Source: Voacanga thouarsii
Lineage: Eukaryota; Streptophyta; Magnoliopsida; Gentianales; Apocynaceae
Length of the DNA: 64,000 nucleotides
NCBI GenBank assembly: GCA_026120185.1
Contig: JANUWF010001726.1
Coordinates: forward strand, 330,501 to 394,500
Direction: 5' to 3'
Positions 34,891 through 46,014 of the stretch are shown here, one piece after another; the first letter of the stretch is position 1; every line of letters starts with the position of its first letter. The notes under the pieces were generated by a model. The model was not told the DNA's origin, did no database searches, and worked only from the letters and a program-made list of their open reading frames with translations. Made by a program: the position numbers and the translations under genes.

Positions 34891-34988
34891 TATCGACGAA
34901 TGTGGCGAGGCCATTTCAAGCCTCCTGCCCCCGGTGGGGCCACGTGAGGCCGAATGGCCCCTAATGGGGCCATTCTAATCAAATCCCC
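34859..34988 (-). repeat. MULE right terminal inverted repeat
   Basis: Inverted counterpart of 25963-26092, ending CTAATCAAATCCCC, then target duplication TTCCAACAAC at 34989-34998. Confidence 0.93.
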
Positions 34989-35400
34989 TTCCAACAACCT
35001 TCTATTGTGAAGATGATTCCAACGCAAGAAACTCTCTCTATGAAACTGTTGTATCAAAATCTTGCTGTCAGATTGAACTATGATTGAGCTCCACCCCAGT
35101 CTCCTACACCAACGGGCTAATGCCAAAAGTTCAGCGTTAAAACTATATGAAAACCCAATGTTTTTGGCAAAAGCATTTATAAAATCTCCATTACCATGTC
35201 TCAGAATCCCCCAAATGCTTGACCGACCAGGAATCCCTTTACATGCACCATTGATGTTAAAAATAATCTCACAAGGATCTCCTATCAATCATTTAATTAC
35301 ACAGGTTTGCTTAGGTTTAGAGGCTTTCCAAAAAAGAGGATACAACTTTGAAAACTAATCAAATCCAGGAACAAACCGTGGAAGAAACACTTGCATGTTT
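34989..35400 (-). pseudogene. LINE RNase H fragment, N-terminal half (split by MULE)
   Basis: Minus-strand frame: PLFWKASKPKQ (linker), a stop, GDPCEIIFNINGACKGIPGR, SSIWGILRHGNGDFINAF, YSFNAELLALARWCRRLGWS and IIVQSDSKILIQQF. These hold the RNase H carboxylates (Asn where the first Asp is usual, Glu in NAELLAL, Asp in QSDSK). It runs to LHNRRLLE at the MULE junction and continues in 25734-25962 after removal of the MULE and one target copy. A remnant of the ORF2 C-terminus of an L1-type LINE. Confidence 0.82.
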
Positions 35401-35508
35401 GAGGAAAATGTGACAGCCGCATGTAGGTACTGTTACTAATCCCCATTTGGTCGGCTGAAAGGAGTGTTCAGATATGGCCTATAAAATGGAAGGATAAGGT
35501 TGACACGC

Positions 35509-36075
35509 AAAGGCACTTAATATTAAATATTGATGGTGCATCTAAGGGGCTGACCGGTTTGGCAGGGGCTGGAGGAGCGCTTCGGTTTCCAAATGGGGGT
35601 TTCTATTTTGCATTTGCGTCATTCCTTGGGTTGGCAACAAACATGGAGGCTGAATTGGAGGCCCTACTTCTTGGTCTCAGAACTTGCAGAGGTTGAAGGT
35701 TTCGGATGTTCAAATTCAATCTGATTCACTTGCATTGGTTTGGATGGTTTCGGGGCAGCAGGGAGTCCCCTGGAATCTAAGGGAGCAACTTCAGAAAATT
35801 AAGTTTCTCTTTGCTAAAATGCCTTTGTTCTCTTTGGTTCATGTCTTCAGGGAAGCAAATCAGCTGGCGGATTTCATGGCTAACGAGAGTTGCCGGTTGC
35901 AAGCTGCTGTAGAATTCTCTAATTTTCTGGATTTGCCTTTACAGGCTAAGGGCATTTGTAATATGGATAGGTTAAGCATCCCCTCTTTGCGTGTTAAGTT
36001 GGTTGTTCCGTAATTATTTAATAAAATCTCTAGGGGGTTCTGTCCTCCTTTAACAAAAAAAAAAAAAAAAAAAAG
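35509..36075 (+). pseudogene. LINE RNase H end, left arm copy
   Basis: Reads LNIDGASKGLTGLAGAGGAL and LATNMEAELEALLLGLRTC. After a one-base deletion relative to the right arm near 35690 it continues LKVSDVQIQSDSLALVWMVS, FSLVHVFREANQLADFMANE and MDRLSIPSLRVKLVVP, with stop at 36011-36013. RNase H residues are Asp in NIDGA, Glu in EAELEA, Asp in QSDS and Asp in QLADF. A poly(A) of about 20 at 36054-36075 marks the LINE 3' end. Confidence 0.88.
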
Positions 36076-36402
36076 ATGTTTCATATTCACTTCTCCTTTT
36101 GCACTTTAGCCAAGCTTCTCCTCCTGCCCTTTCTTTTGTTCCCCACTTACAAGCTTTGTCATTTTGCTATGACGACAAATTTTCCACACCACCGCATATG
36201 GCAGATGTAATGGAGCAATAAATGTTTGAGGATGGGGCATTCATGACAAAGGCAGCAGGGCAAGTTGTAAGGGGAAAATATGCGGTGGTGTGGAAAATTT
36301 GTCGTCATAGCAAAACGACAAAGCTTGTAAGTGGGGAACAAAAGAAAGGGCAGGAGGAAAAGCTTGGCTAAAGTGCAAAAGGAGAAATGAATATGAAACA
36401 TC

Positions 36403-36910
36403 TTTTTTTTTTTTTTTTTTTTTTGGTTAAAGGAGGACAGAACCCCCTAGAGATTTTATTAAATAATTATGGAACAACCAACTTAACACGCAAAGAGGGG
36501 ATGCTTAACCTATCCATATTACAAATTCCTTTAGCCTGTAAAGGCAAATCCAGAAAATTAGAGAATTCTACAGCAGCTTGCAACCGGCAACTCTCGTTAG
36601 CCATGAAATCCGCCAGCTGATTTGCTTCCCTGAAGACATGAACCAAAGAGAACAAAGGCATTTTAGTAAGGAGAAACTTGATTTTCTGAAGCTGCTCCCT
36701 TAGATGCCAGGGGACTCCCTGCTGCCCCGAAACCATCCAAACCAATGCAAGTGAATCAGATTGAATTTGAACATCCAAAACCTTCAACCTCCTGCAAGTT
36801 CTGAGACCAAGAAGTAGGGGCTCCAATTCAGCCTCCATGTTTGTTACCAACCCAAGGAATGACGCAAATGCAGAATAGAAACCCCCATTTGGAAATTGAA
36901 GCGCTCCTCC
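36403..36910 (-). pseudogene. LINE RNase H end, right arm copy
   Basis: Minus-strand counterpart. Poly(T) at about 36403-36424, then the coding end 36467-36850, frame-intact from NMEAELEPLLLGLRTCRRLK through QSDSLALVWMVS to SLRVKLVVP. The upstream part (NIDGASKG equivalent) is displaced to 38365-38420 by the solo LTR. Confidence 0.88.
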
Positions 36911-38359
36911 TGTTGGGGATATGCCTTAGAGTCAATTTGTACTTATACAATTGTCATTATATTTTATATAATAATATGAGGCTTTCCTTTCCATGAATAG
37001 TGAGTTTTGTTTTGTTGGTCATCAAATACGTGACTTGATAGTAAAACCTTACAATGAATACAATGACTATTCTAAAACTGTCCCTGATCGATTATTATTA
37101 TTGGAATAATAATAAATTAAGATTAGTATGTTTGTGACTTGATGGCTATGTTTTACTGGCCATAGATATTTGTGATATCGAGTCAAGACATAAATAAATG
37201 TTAGAGAACATTGTATTGGACATGACCCACTGTGAGAGTACTTCATGGAATATGTCATAAGTACTTTCTAGCCATAATAATATTGAAAGTCCTTCGACCT
37301 AAATTCATCATAGTTTCCTACTTGATAAATTCTATATTTTGACATTGTCTAAAGTTATCTTTAACCAGATAATAAATTAGACTACTGTTGGATATAGAAT
37401 AAATCAAGGAGAGGAATATGATTGATTGTGAAGGAATTTGTCCCTCTCAATTATGGGAGAGATATCCATGGGCCCCTTGATAAGTTAGATCGTTAAAAAT
37501 GCATGGCCGTGCTCAAATATATCAATCTAAGATATTGATATCATTTGTTTGAACAGTCTACTATGAAATCAAGAAATAATTGATTAAGCTTAATAAGGAT
37601 GACATGCTCCGTGCCTTATGCTTAATCTGGATATCGTGTGACAAAAGGACTAAATATAAAATTATGGTTTAGTTCAAAGAGATCACCGATCTTCATTTAA
37701 CCTGGATAGTTATAATGTTTTGCGAGAAACCGCTTATAACTTGTGGGCCATTTAAATATGATTTAGGCACACTGCCAGTGTTAAATGAACCTATAGGGTC
37801 ACACAATAAGCGAACTTGTTAGATTATTTTTCTGGTGACCAGGTTCGATGAATCTGGATGATATCCAGATTATAAGAATCTGACTCGGTAAATTAATTAG
37901 TTAAATTACCGAGATAATGGCAGAATCTTATCATATCAGTTTTAATTTAATTTGAATTGAAATTAGAATATGATAAGATATTATTAGGGTTGGACTCTAA
38001 GAGGTTCGGGGGATTTTAAGAAAACCCTAGCCGTCTTTTCAAAAAGTCCAATTTTTCGGTTGAGAACATTCGTGCCATTCTCTACCAGAAAAGAAAAAAA
38101 AACCCTCTCAAACCCTAGGCGCTAGCACTCCCCGGGTATCGAGTGAGTTCGCGGTGTGTATCCGATAGAGGACGTTCGCATACTGCAGTGTCTGGTGATT
38201 GTTCGGGTTGAACGTACAACAACGCAACCAGAATCGAAGGATTTCGATTACAGCAACCAGAGGTAATTCTTAAACCTTAGATCATCTTAATCATTTACTT
38301 GGGTCCTCGGGAGGGATTCGTGGATGTTTTCCGCGTTTAGGAGTCCACGAATTCTAACA
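36911..38359 (+). mobile_element. Solo LTR 1
   Basis: A 1449-bp sequence starting TGTTGGGGATATGCC and ending GAATTCTAACA. It is flanked by the perfect 5-bp repeat CCTCC (36906-36910 and 38360-38364). There is no internal retroelement domain, so it is an LTR left by recombination between the two LTRs of one element. Orientation is from the TG...CA ends and is tentative. Confidence 0.93.
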
Positions 38360-38659
38360 CCTCCAGCCCCTGCCAAATCGGCCAGCCCCTTAGATGCACC
38401 ATCAATATTTTATATTAAGTGCCTCTGCATGTCAACCTTATCCTTCCATTTTATAGGCCATATCTGAACACTCCTTTTAGCCGACCAAATGAGGATACAG
38501 CCTTGAAAATGTTTGCATGTTTCAAATCATGATTGGCAATAAGATTGCTACTATTATTAGTACATAGGCACTACAAGTGGGTCTCGATGATTCAGTTAGA
38601 CTATAGTTTTGAGAAGATTTAGATGAAATTGTACAGAGTGTGCCATGTGCGGAGAAGTT

Positions 38660-40633
38660 TTTCATGGATGATGATCTAAATGGACATGTAGGTACTGATT
38701 GGAGTGGGTTTGAGAGTGTTCATAGAGATCAGGGTTTCAGAGATAGAAATAAGGCAGGAACTTCTATTCTTGACTTTGCCTTAGCCTACAATTTGACTAT
38801 AGAAAATAACTAATTTACAAAGAGAGATTCTCACTTATTGACTTTTAGAAGTGGGTCAAATGCCAGTCAGATAGACTTCTTTATTTTGAAGTGTAGATTT
38901 CGTAGTGGTTGTACAGATTGTAAAATTATTCCAGGTGAGAGTGTAGTTACACAACACAAGCTGTTGGTCCTCGATTTTAATTTTAAAAAAAAGGATAAGC
39001 TATCGGGTTGACCCTAAGATCAAATGGTGAAGGTTACAAATGGATAAAAGAACAACTATTGTTGACAAGATAGTTTAGGCAAATGACTAGTCTTCCAATA
39101 TGACCCAGATACTATGTGGAGAAAGATGGTTCAATGTATTAGGACAGTAACTAAAGAAGTGCTTGGTGAGCCTAAAGGAAGAGTACCACTAAATAAGGAT
39201 ATGTCGTGGTGGAACAATAAAGTGAGAGAAGCTGTACGAAATAAAATAGAATGCTATAGAAACTTTGGAAAGTGCAGGAGTTATGAGAATTTTAAAAAGT
39301 ATAAAGTCGCAGGAAGAGAAGTTAAAGAAGCTATTAGAAAAGTAAGATCAACAGTCTTCAAGGATTTATATAAAAAGTTGGATACTAAAGATGAGGAAAA
39401 TAATATATATATATAGACTTGCTCGTTTCATGGAAAAGAAGATTAGAGATATCGGTGTGGTGAAATATGTTAAGGACGACAACAACAAAGTTTTGGTTAA
39501 AAACGAAGAAATTAAGGAGATATGGAGGTCCTATTTTGATATGTTATTTAACAGAAATTAAGTTCAATTTCCAAATATAGATGACCTTATAATTTCGAAT
39601 AAAGAGGTTAACCGTGCATGTATTCATTGTATTCAGAAGCATGAAATTCGAAAGGCCCTTAAAAAGATGAGACCGAAAAAAGGCAATAGGACCAGATAAT
39701 ATACTGATCAAGGTATGAAAGTGTTTAGAAGAGATAAGTGTTGCATGGTTGACAAGTCTATTCAATAAGATATATAGATTTAATAAGATGTCTAGAAAGT
39801 AGAGGAAGAGTACTTTGATTTCTCTGTACAAGAATAAAGAGGATGTTCAAGATTGTGCCAATTACCGTGGAATTAAACTCATGAGGCATTGTATGAAACT
39901 TTGAGAGAGAGTAATTAAACATAGGTCAAGGGGCATTATAAAGATTTTAGATAATCATTTTGGCTTTATGTCTGAGAATTCCACTATGGAGGTAATTCAT
40001 TTATTGCTGTAGATAATTGAATATTTTAGGGAAAGAAAGAAATATTTGCATATAGTATTTATTGATTTGGAGAAAGCCTATAACAAGATGCCTAAAGAAG
40101 TAGTTTGGTGGGTGCTGGCTAAGAAAGACATATTACTAAAACATGTTACTCTCATTAAAGATATATATGATGGAGCATGTACAAATGAAAGGAGTTGTGC
40201 CAGAGTGACTATATAATTTCCTATTACTATCAAGTATATCAAGGATCAGTGCTTAATCATTTCCTCTTTGCAACCATTATGGATAAGTTAGCTTGTGCTA
40301 TAAAGGAGGCTATGCCATAGTGTATGTTGTTTGTTGATAACATTGTACTATTTGATAAGGCTAGAGCCGGTTTAAATACTAAATTGAAGTTGTGACAACA
40401 GACGTTGGAATCTAAAGGCTTGAGAATCAGTAAGAGTAAAACGGAATATATAAAATGCAAGTTCATTATTAGCAGAAATATAGCTTAGAGTGTAACTTTG
40501 GATGGTAGTGATATATACCAGTAGATGACTACTTTTGATATTTAAGATCTATAATTCAAAAAGATGGAAAGCTCGATGGCGACATTGCACACTAAGTTAA
40601 GGCGGGTTGGGTGAAATGGAGGAATGTGATTGG
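38660..40633 (+). pseudogene. RTE LINE endonuclease and reverse transcriptase
   Basis: Endonuclease end: DLNGHVGTD, FRDRNKAGTSILDFALAYNL, KRDSHLLTFRSGSNASQIDF and VVTQHKLLVLDFNF, the form typical of plant RTE elements. Linker: VPLNKDMSWWNNKVREAVRN (about 39180-39240). RT: ALKKMRPKKA with a frame slip, ANYRGIKLM, VFIDLEKAYNKMPKEVVWWV (first catalytic Asp) and a degenerate AFVDDI-like CLLITLYYL near 40320-40350. Then LESKGLRISKSKTEYIKCKF follows near 40409-40470. The frame shifts repeatedly; not functional. Confidence 0.83.
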
Positions 40634-42326
40634 TGTTAGTATTGTGCCCTAGAGGCAATCACTTGTATCATGTATATTGCATATTAAATTAATAAGAGGC
40701 ATTCTTTATCTTTCAGTTTGATTGTTATATCTAAATATGTGTACAAACCGTTAGATAAAGTCCCTAGTACAACACAGTGTTAAGGAAATCATGATAGAGA
40801 TCATGATGTGAGATTCCTACTACACTATGCAGTGTTTGTACTTAAATAATCCCCAATAATAGTATTAATAAGATGGGACATTATTAATACGCCAAGACTG
40901 GCACATGTTATATCTCTTGATTGGATCAAGCGGTGGTTCTCATATCCGTGGATATTGGGATACTCAGGATTAACGTGTGGATGCTTGTTTTGAAACAAGT
41001 TCATTGGATGACCTAGCTACGAGATAATCACTTGGATAACTATTTAGTTCCAGTGATAGAATCTTATTATAGCAAGTGTGCAAGTATCCTTAGACTTGAG
41101 ATCTCCAAGGTACTTTGTTTATCAAGCGTTGTACTTTGATTCTAATCTTTGGAGTCTTATCTAGGACCGCCTATGGGATGGATATTGGGTACAACGTAAA
41201 GTAAACGAAAGTAGTTGAGAGGGTCAAAAAAGGATTCACCACTCCTAATAGTAGGAGAGTATATCTCAAGGCCACTTGTAGAAATCATTACTCATGAAAT
41301 CCTTGGCCAAGGCGACTATGTGATGGAAATGGTTCCAATTGATACACATATCGAGTAATGGATTTCTTGAACAAGTACTAAAATATTCGGGCCAGAATTA
41401 ATAATATTCTGGAGGGAGTTGGCACTAATTCCATGCTCTAGACCGAATGAGATATTGTATGTTGAAAGGAGTTTATTGCACCGATAATTTTCTATTGAAA
41501 GGTTCATGTCAAGCCACTTGACTTTCTGGACTTTTGGATGGTCAAGAGTCATTGTTAGATGTCGTTCTTGAGATGCTAAATATGAATTTATTAATTAGAG
41601 AATTAATAAATTTAATCTTTTATTTTATTAAGGATTATTAATTCTAATATTGTTAGAATTAATTCATATTATGCTACCAATAAGACCAGGAAACCTAATG
41701 AGTCACACACAATAAAAGGTTTGAATGCTCAAAGATATTATTTGATAATATTGTAGGGTTAATTAAGAGAATGGAATATATTTATAGGTGAATTATAAGT
41801 TTGTTATAATTCATGGGACCTAATTGTAATTAAGTAAACTTCAAGGACTAATTTGTTGACAATTGGACGTTGAAGGACTAAGTTGCAATTTATGGTAATT
41901 ATAAATTTATAAATATAAGGAAACGATTTCCTTAGGGTTAGAGACAGACCATTCACACAATAACAGAGAAATCGACTCTCTGCCTCTCTCTTGATCAAAC
42001 CCTAGCCGTCTCTCTTCTTGATCAAAACCCTAGCCTCCCGAATTCTACTAGCATAGAATTGTGAGATTGTGAGCATTCAACCTTGTGTGGATTATCATTA
42101 GAGAGAGTTATTTCTTGGACTTCAGTTGAGCTGCAGTGAACGGTTTTGGATAATCTGGATCGCGCCTGCGTTCTTGTTTCTGAAATTTTTGAATTCCGGC
42201 TTCACGAGGTAATAAACGCAATATTCTCCTTTTTCCCATTTTTATTGCAAACCCGTGATCCATGGCTTGGATTTCTTGTTGTTTTCCGTTGCGCTTAATC
42301 TGATTATGCATGATAGAAATCCTACA
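40634..42326 (+). mobile_element. Solo LTR 2
   Basis: A 1693-bp sequence starting TGTTAGTATTGTGCCCTAGA and ending GATAGAAATCCTACA, flanked by the perfect 5-bp repeat ATTGG (40629-40633 and 42327-42331). No internal domains. Its start resembles solo LTR 1 (both share a CC(C)TAGAG-type segment at 15-25 bp), so the two may belong to related families. Confidence 0.93.
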
Positions 42327-42790
42327 ATTGGTATTCTATATAATCGTAATATACTTTTGAGCCTAAAAGGAAAGTTCTATAGAACAGTCGTAAGACCTAT
42401 TTTGCTATATGGTACAGAATGTTGGGCAGTTAAAAGATGTCATATTCATAGAATAAAGGTAGTTGAGAAGCGTATGTTATGGTGGATGTGTGGATATATT
42501 AGAAAGGATAGAGTAAGAAATGAGACCATTCAGAAAAAAGTGGGAGTGACATCTATTGAGGACAAGATAAGAGAAAATCACTTGCGTTGGCTTAGACATA
42601 TATAGAGAAGACCGAAGAATACTTCTATTAGGAGAATTGAGGAATGGAGGTAGGATATGTTACACAGAGATAGAGGCAACTCTAAAAAGATATGGATTGA
42701 GGTGATTAGAAGAGATATATATGTCTTTTTTAGATATGGATGAAAATATGACGGTGGATAGAAAGAAGTGGATGTAGAGGATTTATGTAA
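42327..42790 (+). pseudogene. RTE LINE C-terminal fragment
   Basis: Resumes after the solo LTR with LSLKGKFYRTVVRPILLYGT and ECWAVKRCHIHRIKVVEKRM, then LWWMCGYIRKDRVRNETIQK and IRENHLRWLRHI, highly typical of the end of plant RTE ORFs. A stop at 42603-42605, then RRPKNTSIRRIEEWR and KKIWIEVIRRDI in frame. Confidence 0.87.
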
Positions 42791-42840
42791 ATAACTACCC
42801 ATAACATTGTATTGGTTCATGCAGCCGATTGCAAATTTCT

Positions 42841-43313
42841 TAGTACTAAGGCTTAGTTTTTTGTTATTGTTGTATATTACATATATTCTTTTATTATCAT
42901 TGGTTAAAACCTGGCCTAAAACTTAACTTTAGCTATGTTATGTTTGAACCAAAATTACAATATTCATTTTGGTTTTATAAAACTCTAATTATTGCATTTT
43001 TATATGTGGCTAATAAAGTAAAGATTTTTATACATTAACAAGCTTTTAAGTAAGTTTTAGATCAGGCTAAACTTTTGAGCAGTCTGGGCCAAAGCCTAAA
43101 AAAAGGCCTTAGATAGACAAACATGAAAGACTTAAGCCTTCAGCCTACAATACAGGCCTAGGCCTGTTTAGCCGAAGTCTACCCTAACCTGACCTATTTT
43201 CATCATTACTTCACAATAAGATATAGATTATAGTTACTTAATACACAAATAAAAAAGGTATTGATGAAATTAGACATTTTATCAAGGATTAGATCATTAC
43301 ACTATGGTTTTCA
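42841..43313. other. Spacer between RTE LINE and CACTA element
   Basis: No coding feature. Around 43080-43190 a stretch of AGGCCT/GGCCTAGGCCTG-type words resembles a short dispersed repeat, but no inverted ends or duplications were found. Confidence 0.5.
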
Positions 43314-43384
43314 CACTGCAAAAAAAAAAAAAAAAAAAAAAAGGGGCAAACACGATAGGACAAAATGCGATGGCCAAAAAACTA

Positions 43385-43745
43385 CCGTAACAAACCATTT
43401 TATACGACGATTTTTAACCATCGTAGTAGACAGACTTTATACAACGGTTAGAGTTCGACCATTGTATTAGATCAACTTAATACGACGGTTTAATCTAACC
43501 GTCATATTAGGTAAAATTAATACGACGGCTACAACTAACCGTCGTATATGAAATATTAAAAACTTAATTTAAAATCTGTCAATGCCTAATACAATGGTGG
43601 AAAACTGTCGTTTTAGATAAATAAATATGATAGTTCCATAAATCGTTGTTTTTTATTCAATGAATACCACGGTTCGTTTATGAATCATCATTTTTAATTG
43701 GCTAATACGATGATTTGAGCCGTTGTTTTTAATTCTAATTATAAC
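43385..43745. repeat. CACTA subterminal repeat array (TACGACGGTT)
   Basis: Direct and inverted variants of TACGACGGTT/AACCGTCGTA recur about every 30-50 bp, e.g. near 43403, 43445 (TACAACGGTT), 43481, 43496 (AACCGTCATA), 43521 and 43537. Such arrays bind the element's own protein in characterised CACTA elements; decay increases rightward. Confidence 0.85.
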
Positions 43746-44047
43746 AAAATCCTTAAAAATTAATTCAAATTTTATCTGATTATTTTCAAATTTGGTCATG
43801 ATACTTTTGGTAATAAATTTAGCAAGTCTAATGGTTAGATCATTAATTTGATATTTTTACATTTGTAAGTGCACTAGATTTCATACTATTGTATATATAT
43901 TACCCGAATAACCTTTAAATTTGGTCACTAAACTTATTTTAACTTTATAAATATATCTTAGATCATTGATTATTAAACTTTTGTAAACATCTTAAGTTGT
44001 CATATATCTGTAATTAAAGGGCATAAATTTCATTTTATTAGTTTTTC

Positions 44048-44049
<2 letters not shown>

Positions 44050-44093
<44 letters not shown>

Positions 44094-44192
44094 GGACCAT
44101 GATATATCCTTCATTGATTAGTGAGTATTAAATTAATATGTTACATAACATAATTTATAAATAATTTTTCAATGACGAACTTACATACTTAC

Positions 44193-44232
<40 letters not shown>

Positions 44233-44242
44233 GTAGAATATA

Positions 44243-44323
<81 letters not shown>

Positions 44324-44350
44324 TGAATGAGTTATATTCTACATATGCAC
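44050..44350. repeat. Microsatellite block with inverted repeat
   Basis: (TA)n at about 44052-44090, (GT)n at 44197-44224, (AC)n/(ACAT)n at 44243-44290 and (TA)n at 44291-44320. The 16-mer ATATGTAGAATATAAC at 44229-44244 has its exact reverse complement at 44331-44346, and GT/AC tracts also pair. Confidence 0.88.
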
Positions 44351-44512
44351 ACATATATAGAATATATGTGTAAATGTTTTAATCAATTTGTGCTTTTAAG
44401 ATTGAAAACAATATGATATTCTCATACTTTAAAAAATATATATATATATGTGAAATCATATTTGGCAATACGTTTATCATAACAAACTTGTACATTGACT
44501 GAAAATATAGAT

Positions 44513-46014
44513 AAATTAATAGGAGGATAGACCGATCGTGAATTGACTTATAAGACCGTTTAGGTGATGAATATAATAAGGGTTTGGATGCCTTTGTAAA
44601 ATTTGAGTTAAGAGACAAACCTGATCGATCCAAAATCTATTATCCTTGTATAAAGTGCCAGAATAGGTATTTTTATTGTACAATAGAAGTCAACCAGCAT
44701 TGCCAAATGTGAGGTTTCATGCGTTAGTACAACAAATAGTGTTCATGGGGAAACATACTTATCTTCTTGCAAAAGAACTAGCAACATTCTTTTGACTAAA
44801 AATGTACAAGGGGATGATATAGTTGGGATGCTTTAAGATGTTGGTGGCATTAGTGACTTTGATAATACAATTGAAGAGCCTAAAGATTTAAGAGAGATAC
44901 ATAAATTGTTAGAAAAGACTAATATAGAGTTGTATCCAGGTTGTACTAAGTTTTCTTCATTGTCATTCATTATGAGATTATTACATTTAAAAGTTCTCAA
45001 TGGTTGGTCGAATAAGTCTGTTAATATGCTACTTGAGCTTCTAACGAATACTTTCAGTGAGATAGGAGTAAAAATTGTCAAAAATTACTACGAGGCTAAT
45101 AAGATAACGAAGGTGTTAGGAATGGAATACAAAGTCTGGGATGCTTGTCCAAATAATTGCATAATATACAGAGGGGAAAAAGGAGGCCATACAACTTTGC
45201 GAGGTATGCAATGCTCCAAAGTACAAGAAAAAGGGTAGTACAGTTACATGCAAGGGTGTTAGGTATTTTCCATTGACTCCGAGGTTGAAGCAATTATTCA
45301 TATCTAGCAAAATTGTATCCCTTATAAGGTGGCATCAGGAATGTCGTGTGAAAGCTAGAGTCTACAGACACCCAATTAATTCTAAGACTTGGAGAAAGTT
45401 TGATGAGTCGCATTTGGAATTTGCAAGTGACTGTCGGAATATTAGACTTGGATTGGCTTCAGATGGATTTAGTCCATTTTCAAATATGCACCTACCACAT
45501 AGTACTTGGCCTATTGTTTTAATATCTTACAATTTACCACCCTGGCTATGCATGAAGCAACCTTATTTTATTCTATCAATTCTTATCTATGGCCCCTAAG
45601 AGTCCGAGAAATAAGATTGATGTTTTTTTATTATTATTTTTTTTTTGTAACCATTGATCGAGGAGTTGAAAGAATTGTGGCTTGACGGTGTGATTACTTA
45701 TGATGCTGGGGTAATAGAGATGTTCCATTTGTGTGCAGCTACTGTGTGGACCATAAGTGATTTCCCAGCCTATGATAATCTCTCTGGCTATAGTGTTCAT
45801 AACCAGAGTGCTCTACGATATGCTGTGGAACTGTTTATCTTACTGTTTGTCTTACTATTTGTCTAATGGTGGTAAATATTACTTCTTATATTATCGTAGA
45901 TTTCTTGAACTATTAAATAAGCTCCGTAGGAATAAAGTTTCTTTTTATGGTGAAATAAAAATACAACAAGCACCAAAAAGGTGTATGGGGACAGAAATTT
46001 TGACACAACTTTAG
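44513..46014 (+). pseudogene. CACTA TNP2-type transposase
   Basis: Transposase-associated N-terminal domain: DEYNKGLDAFVKFELRDKPD, IYYPCIKCQNRYFYC. TNP2 domain: IHKLLEKTNIELYPGCTKFS, LHLKVLNGWSNKSVNMLLEL, YYEANKITKVLGMEYKVWDA with CPNNC (about 44890-45175). After frame breaks it continues VSLIRWHQECRV, FDESHLEFASDCRNIRLGLA, SDGFSPFSNM and WPIVLISYNLPPWLCMKQPY (45273-45599). Then PLIEELKELWLDGVITYDAG and AATVWTISDFPAYDNLSGYS follow (to about 45830), and RRFLELLNKLRR...GTEILTQL to 46014. Stops at 45597 and 45864 plus several frameshifts. Confidence 0.92.

Larger units (their letters stand above)
25963..34988 (+). mobile_element. 9-kb Mutator-like element (MULE) with PMD gene and transposase
   Basis: Bounded by a perfect 10-bp direct repeat TTCCAACAAC (25953-25962 and 34989-34998). 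Terminal inverted repeats of about 130 bp start GGGGATTTGATCAGAATGGC and match at roughly 90% by eye. Inside, on the plus strand, are a GC-rich leader, a plant-mobile-domain gene with introns, an AT-rich middle, a promoter-like region rich in GCGTCCT palindromes, and a MURA-type transposase gene. Both genes carry several stops, so it is a decayed autonomous-type element. It lies inside an L1 RNase H fragment whose halves flank it. Confidence 0.95.
35437..38494. repeat. Large inverted duplication (palindrome) of a LINE 3' end
   Basis: Left arm 35437-36199 is repeated in inverse orientation at 36278-38494, once the solo LTR at 36911-38359 is removed. Arms are about 763 bp with only scattered differences, and the spacer is 78 bp (36200-36277). 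Each arm holds a LINE RNase H coding end, its poly(A)/poly(T), and about 125 bp of flank beyond the poly(A), so the duplication happened after the LINE inserted. The mirror arithmetic (left edge to right edge minus LTR and one target copy) agrees to the base or nearly so. Confidence 0.93.
38550..42840 (+). mobile_element. RTE-type LINE, degenerate, split by solo LTR 2
   Basis: Collinear remains of one RTE-clade polyprotein on the plus strand: endonuclease (38640-39000), linker (39110-39416), reverse transcriptase (39420-40600), then after the solo LTR the C-terminal domain (42330-42790). Many stops. No clean termini or target duplication found; outer limits are where similarity to the family stops being recognisable. 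Confidence 0.85.

Noticed and set aside
36076..36402. The palindrome centre considered as a foldback transposon or MITE
   Set aside because: Pairing extends far past it on both sides through poly(A) and LINE coding sequence, and no target duplication bounds the 330-bp centre.
39114..39416. A 100-residue open frame that could be taken for a small host gene
   Set aside because: It is the linker of the RTE LINE polyprotein (VPLNKDMSWWNNKVREAVRN) collinear with endonuclease and RT remains.
43385..43745. Regular short repeats considered as a CRISPR-like array
   Set aside because: Units occur in both orientations with variable spacing and are degenerate; this is the CACTA subterminal array in a plant genome.
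44906..45599. Apparent single-copy host genes near 45 kb
   Set aside because: They are frame-shifted pieces of a TNP2 transposase in a CACTA element.
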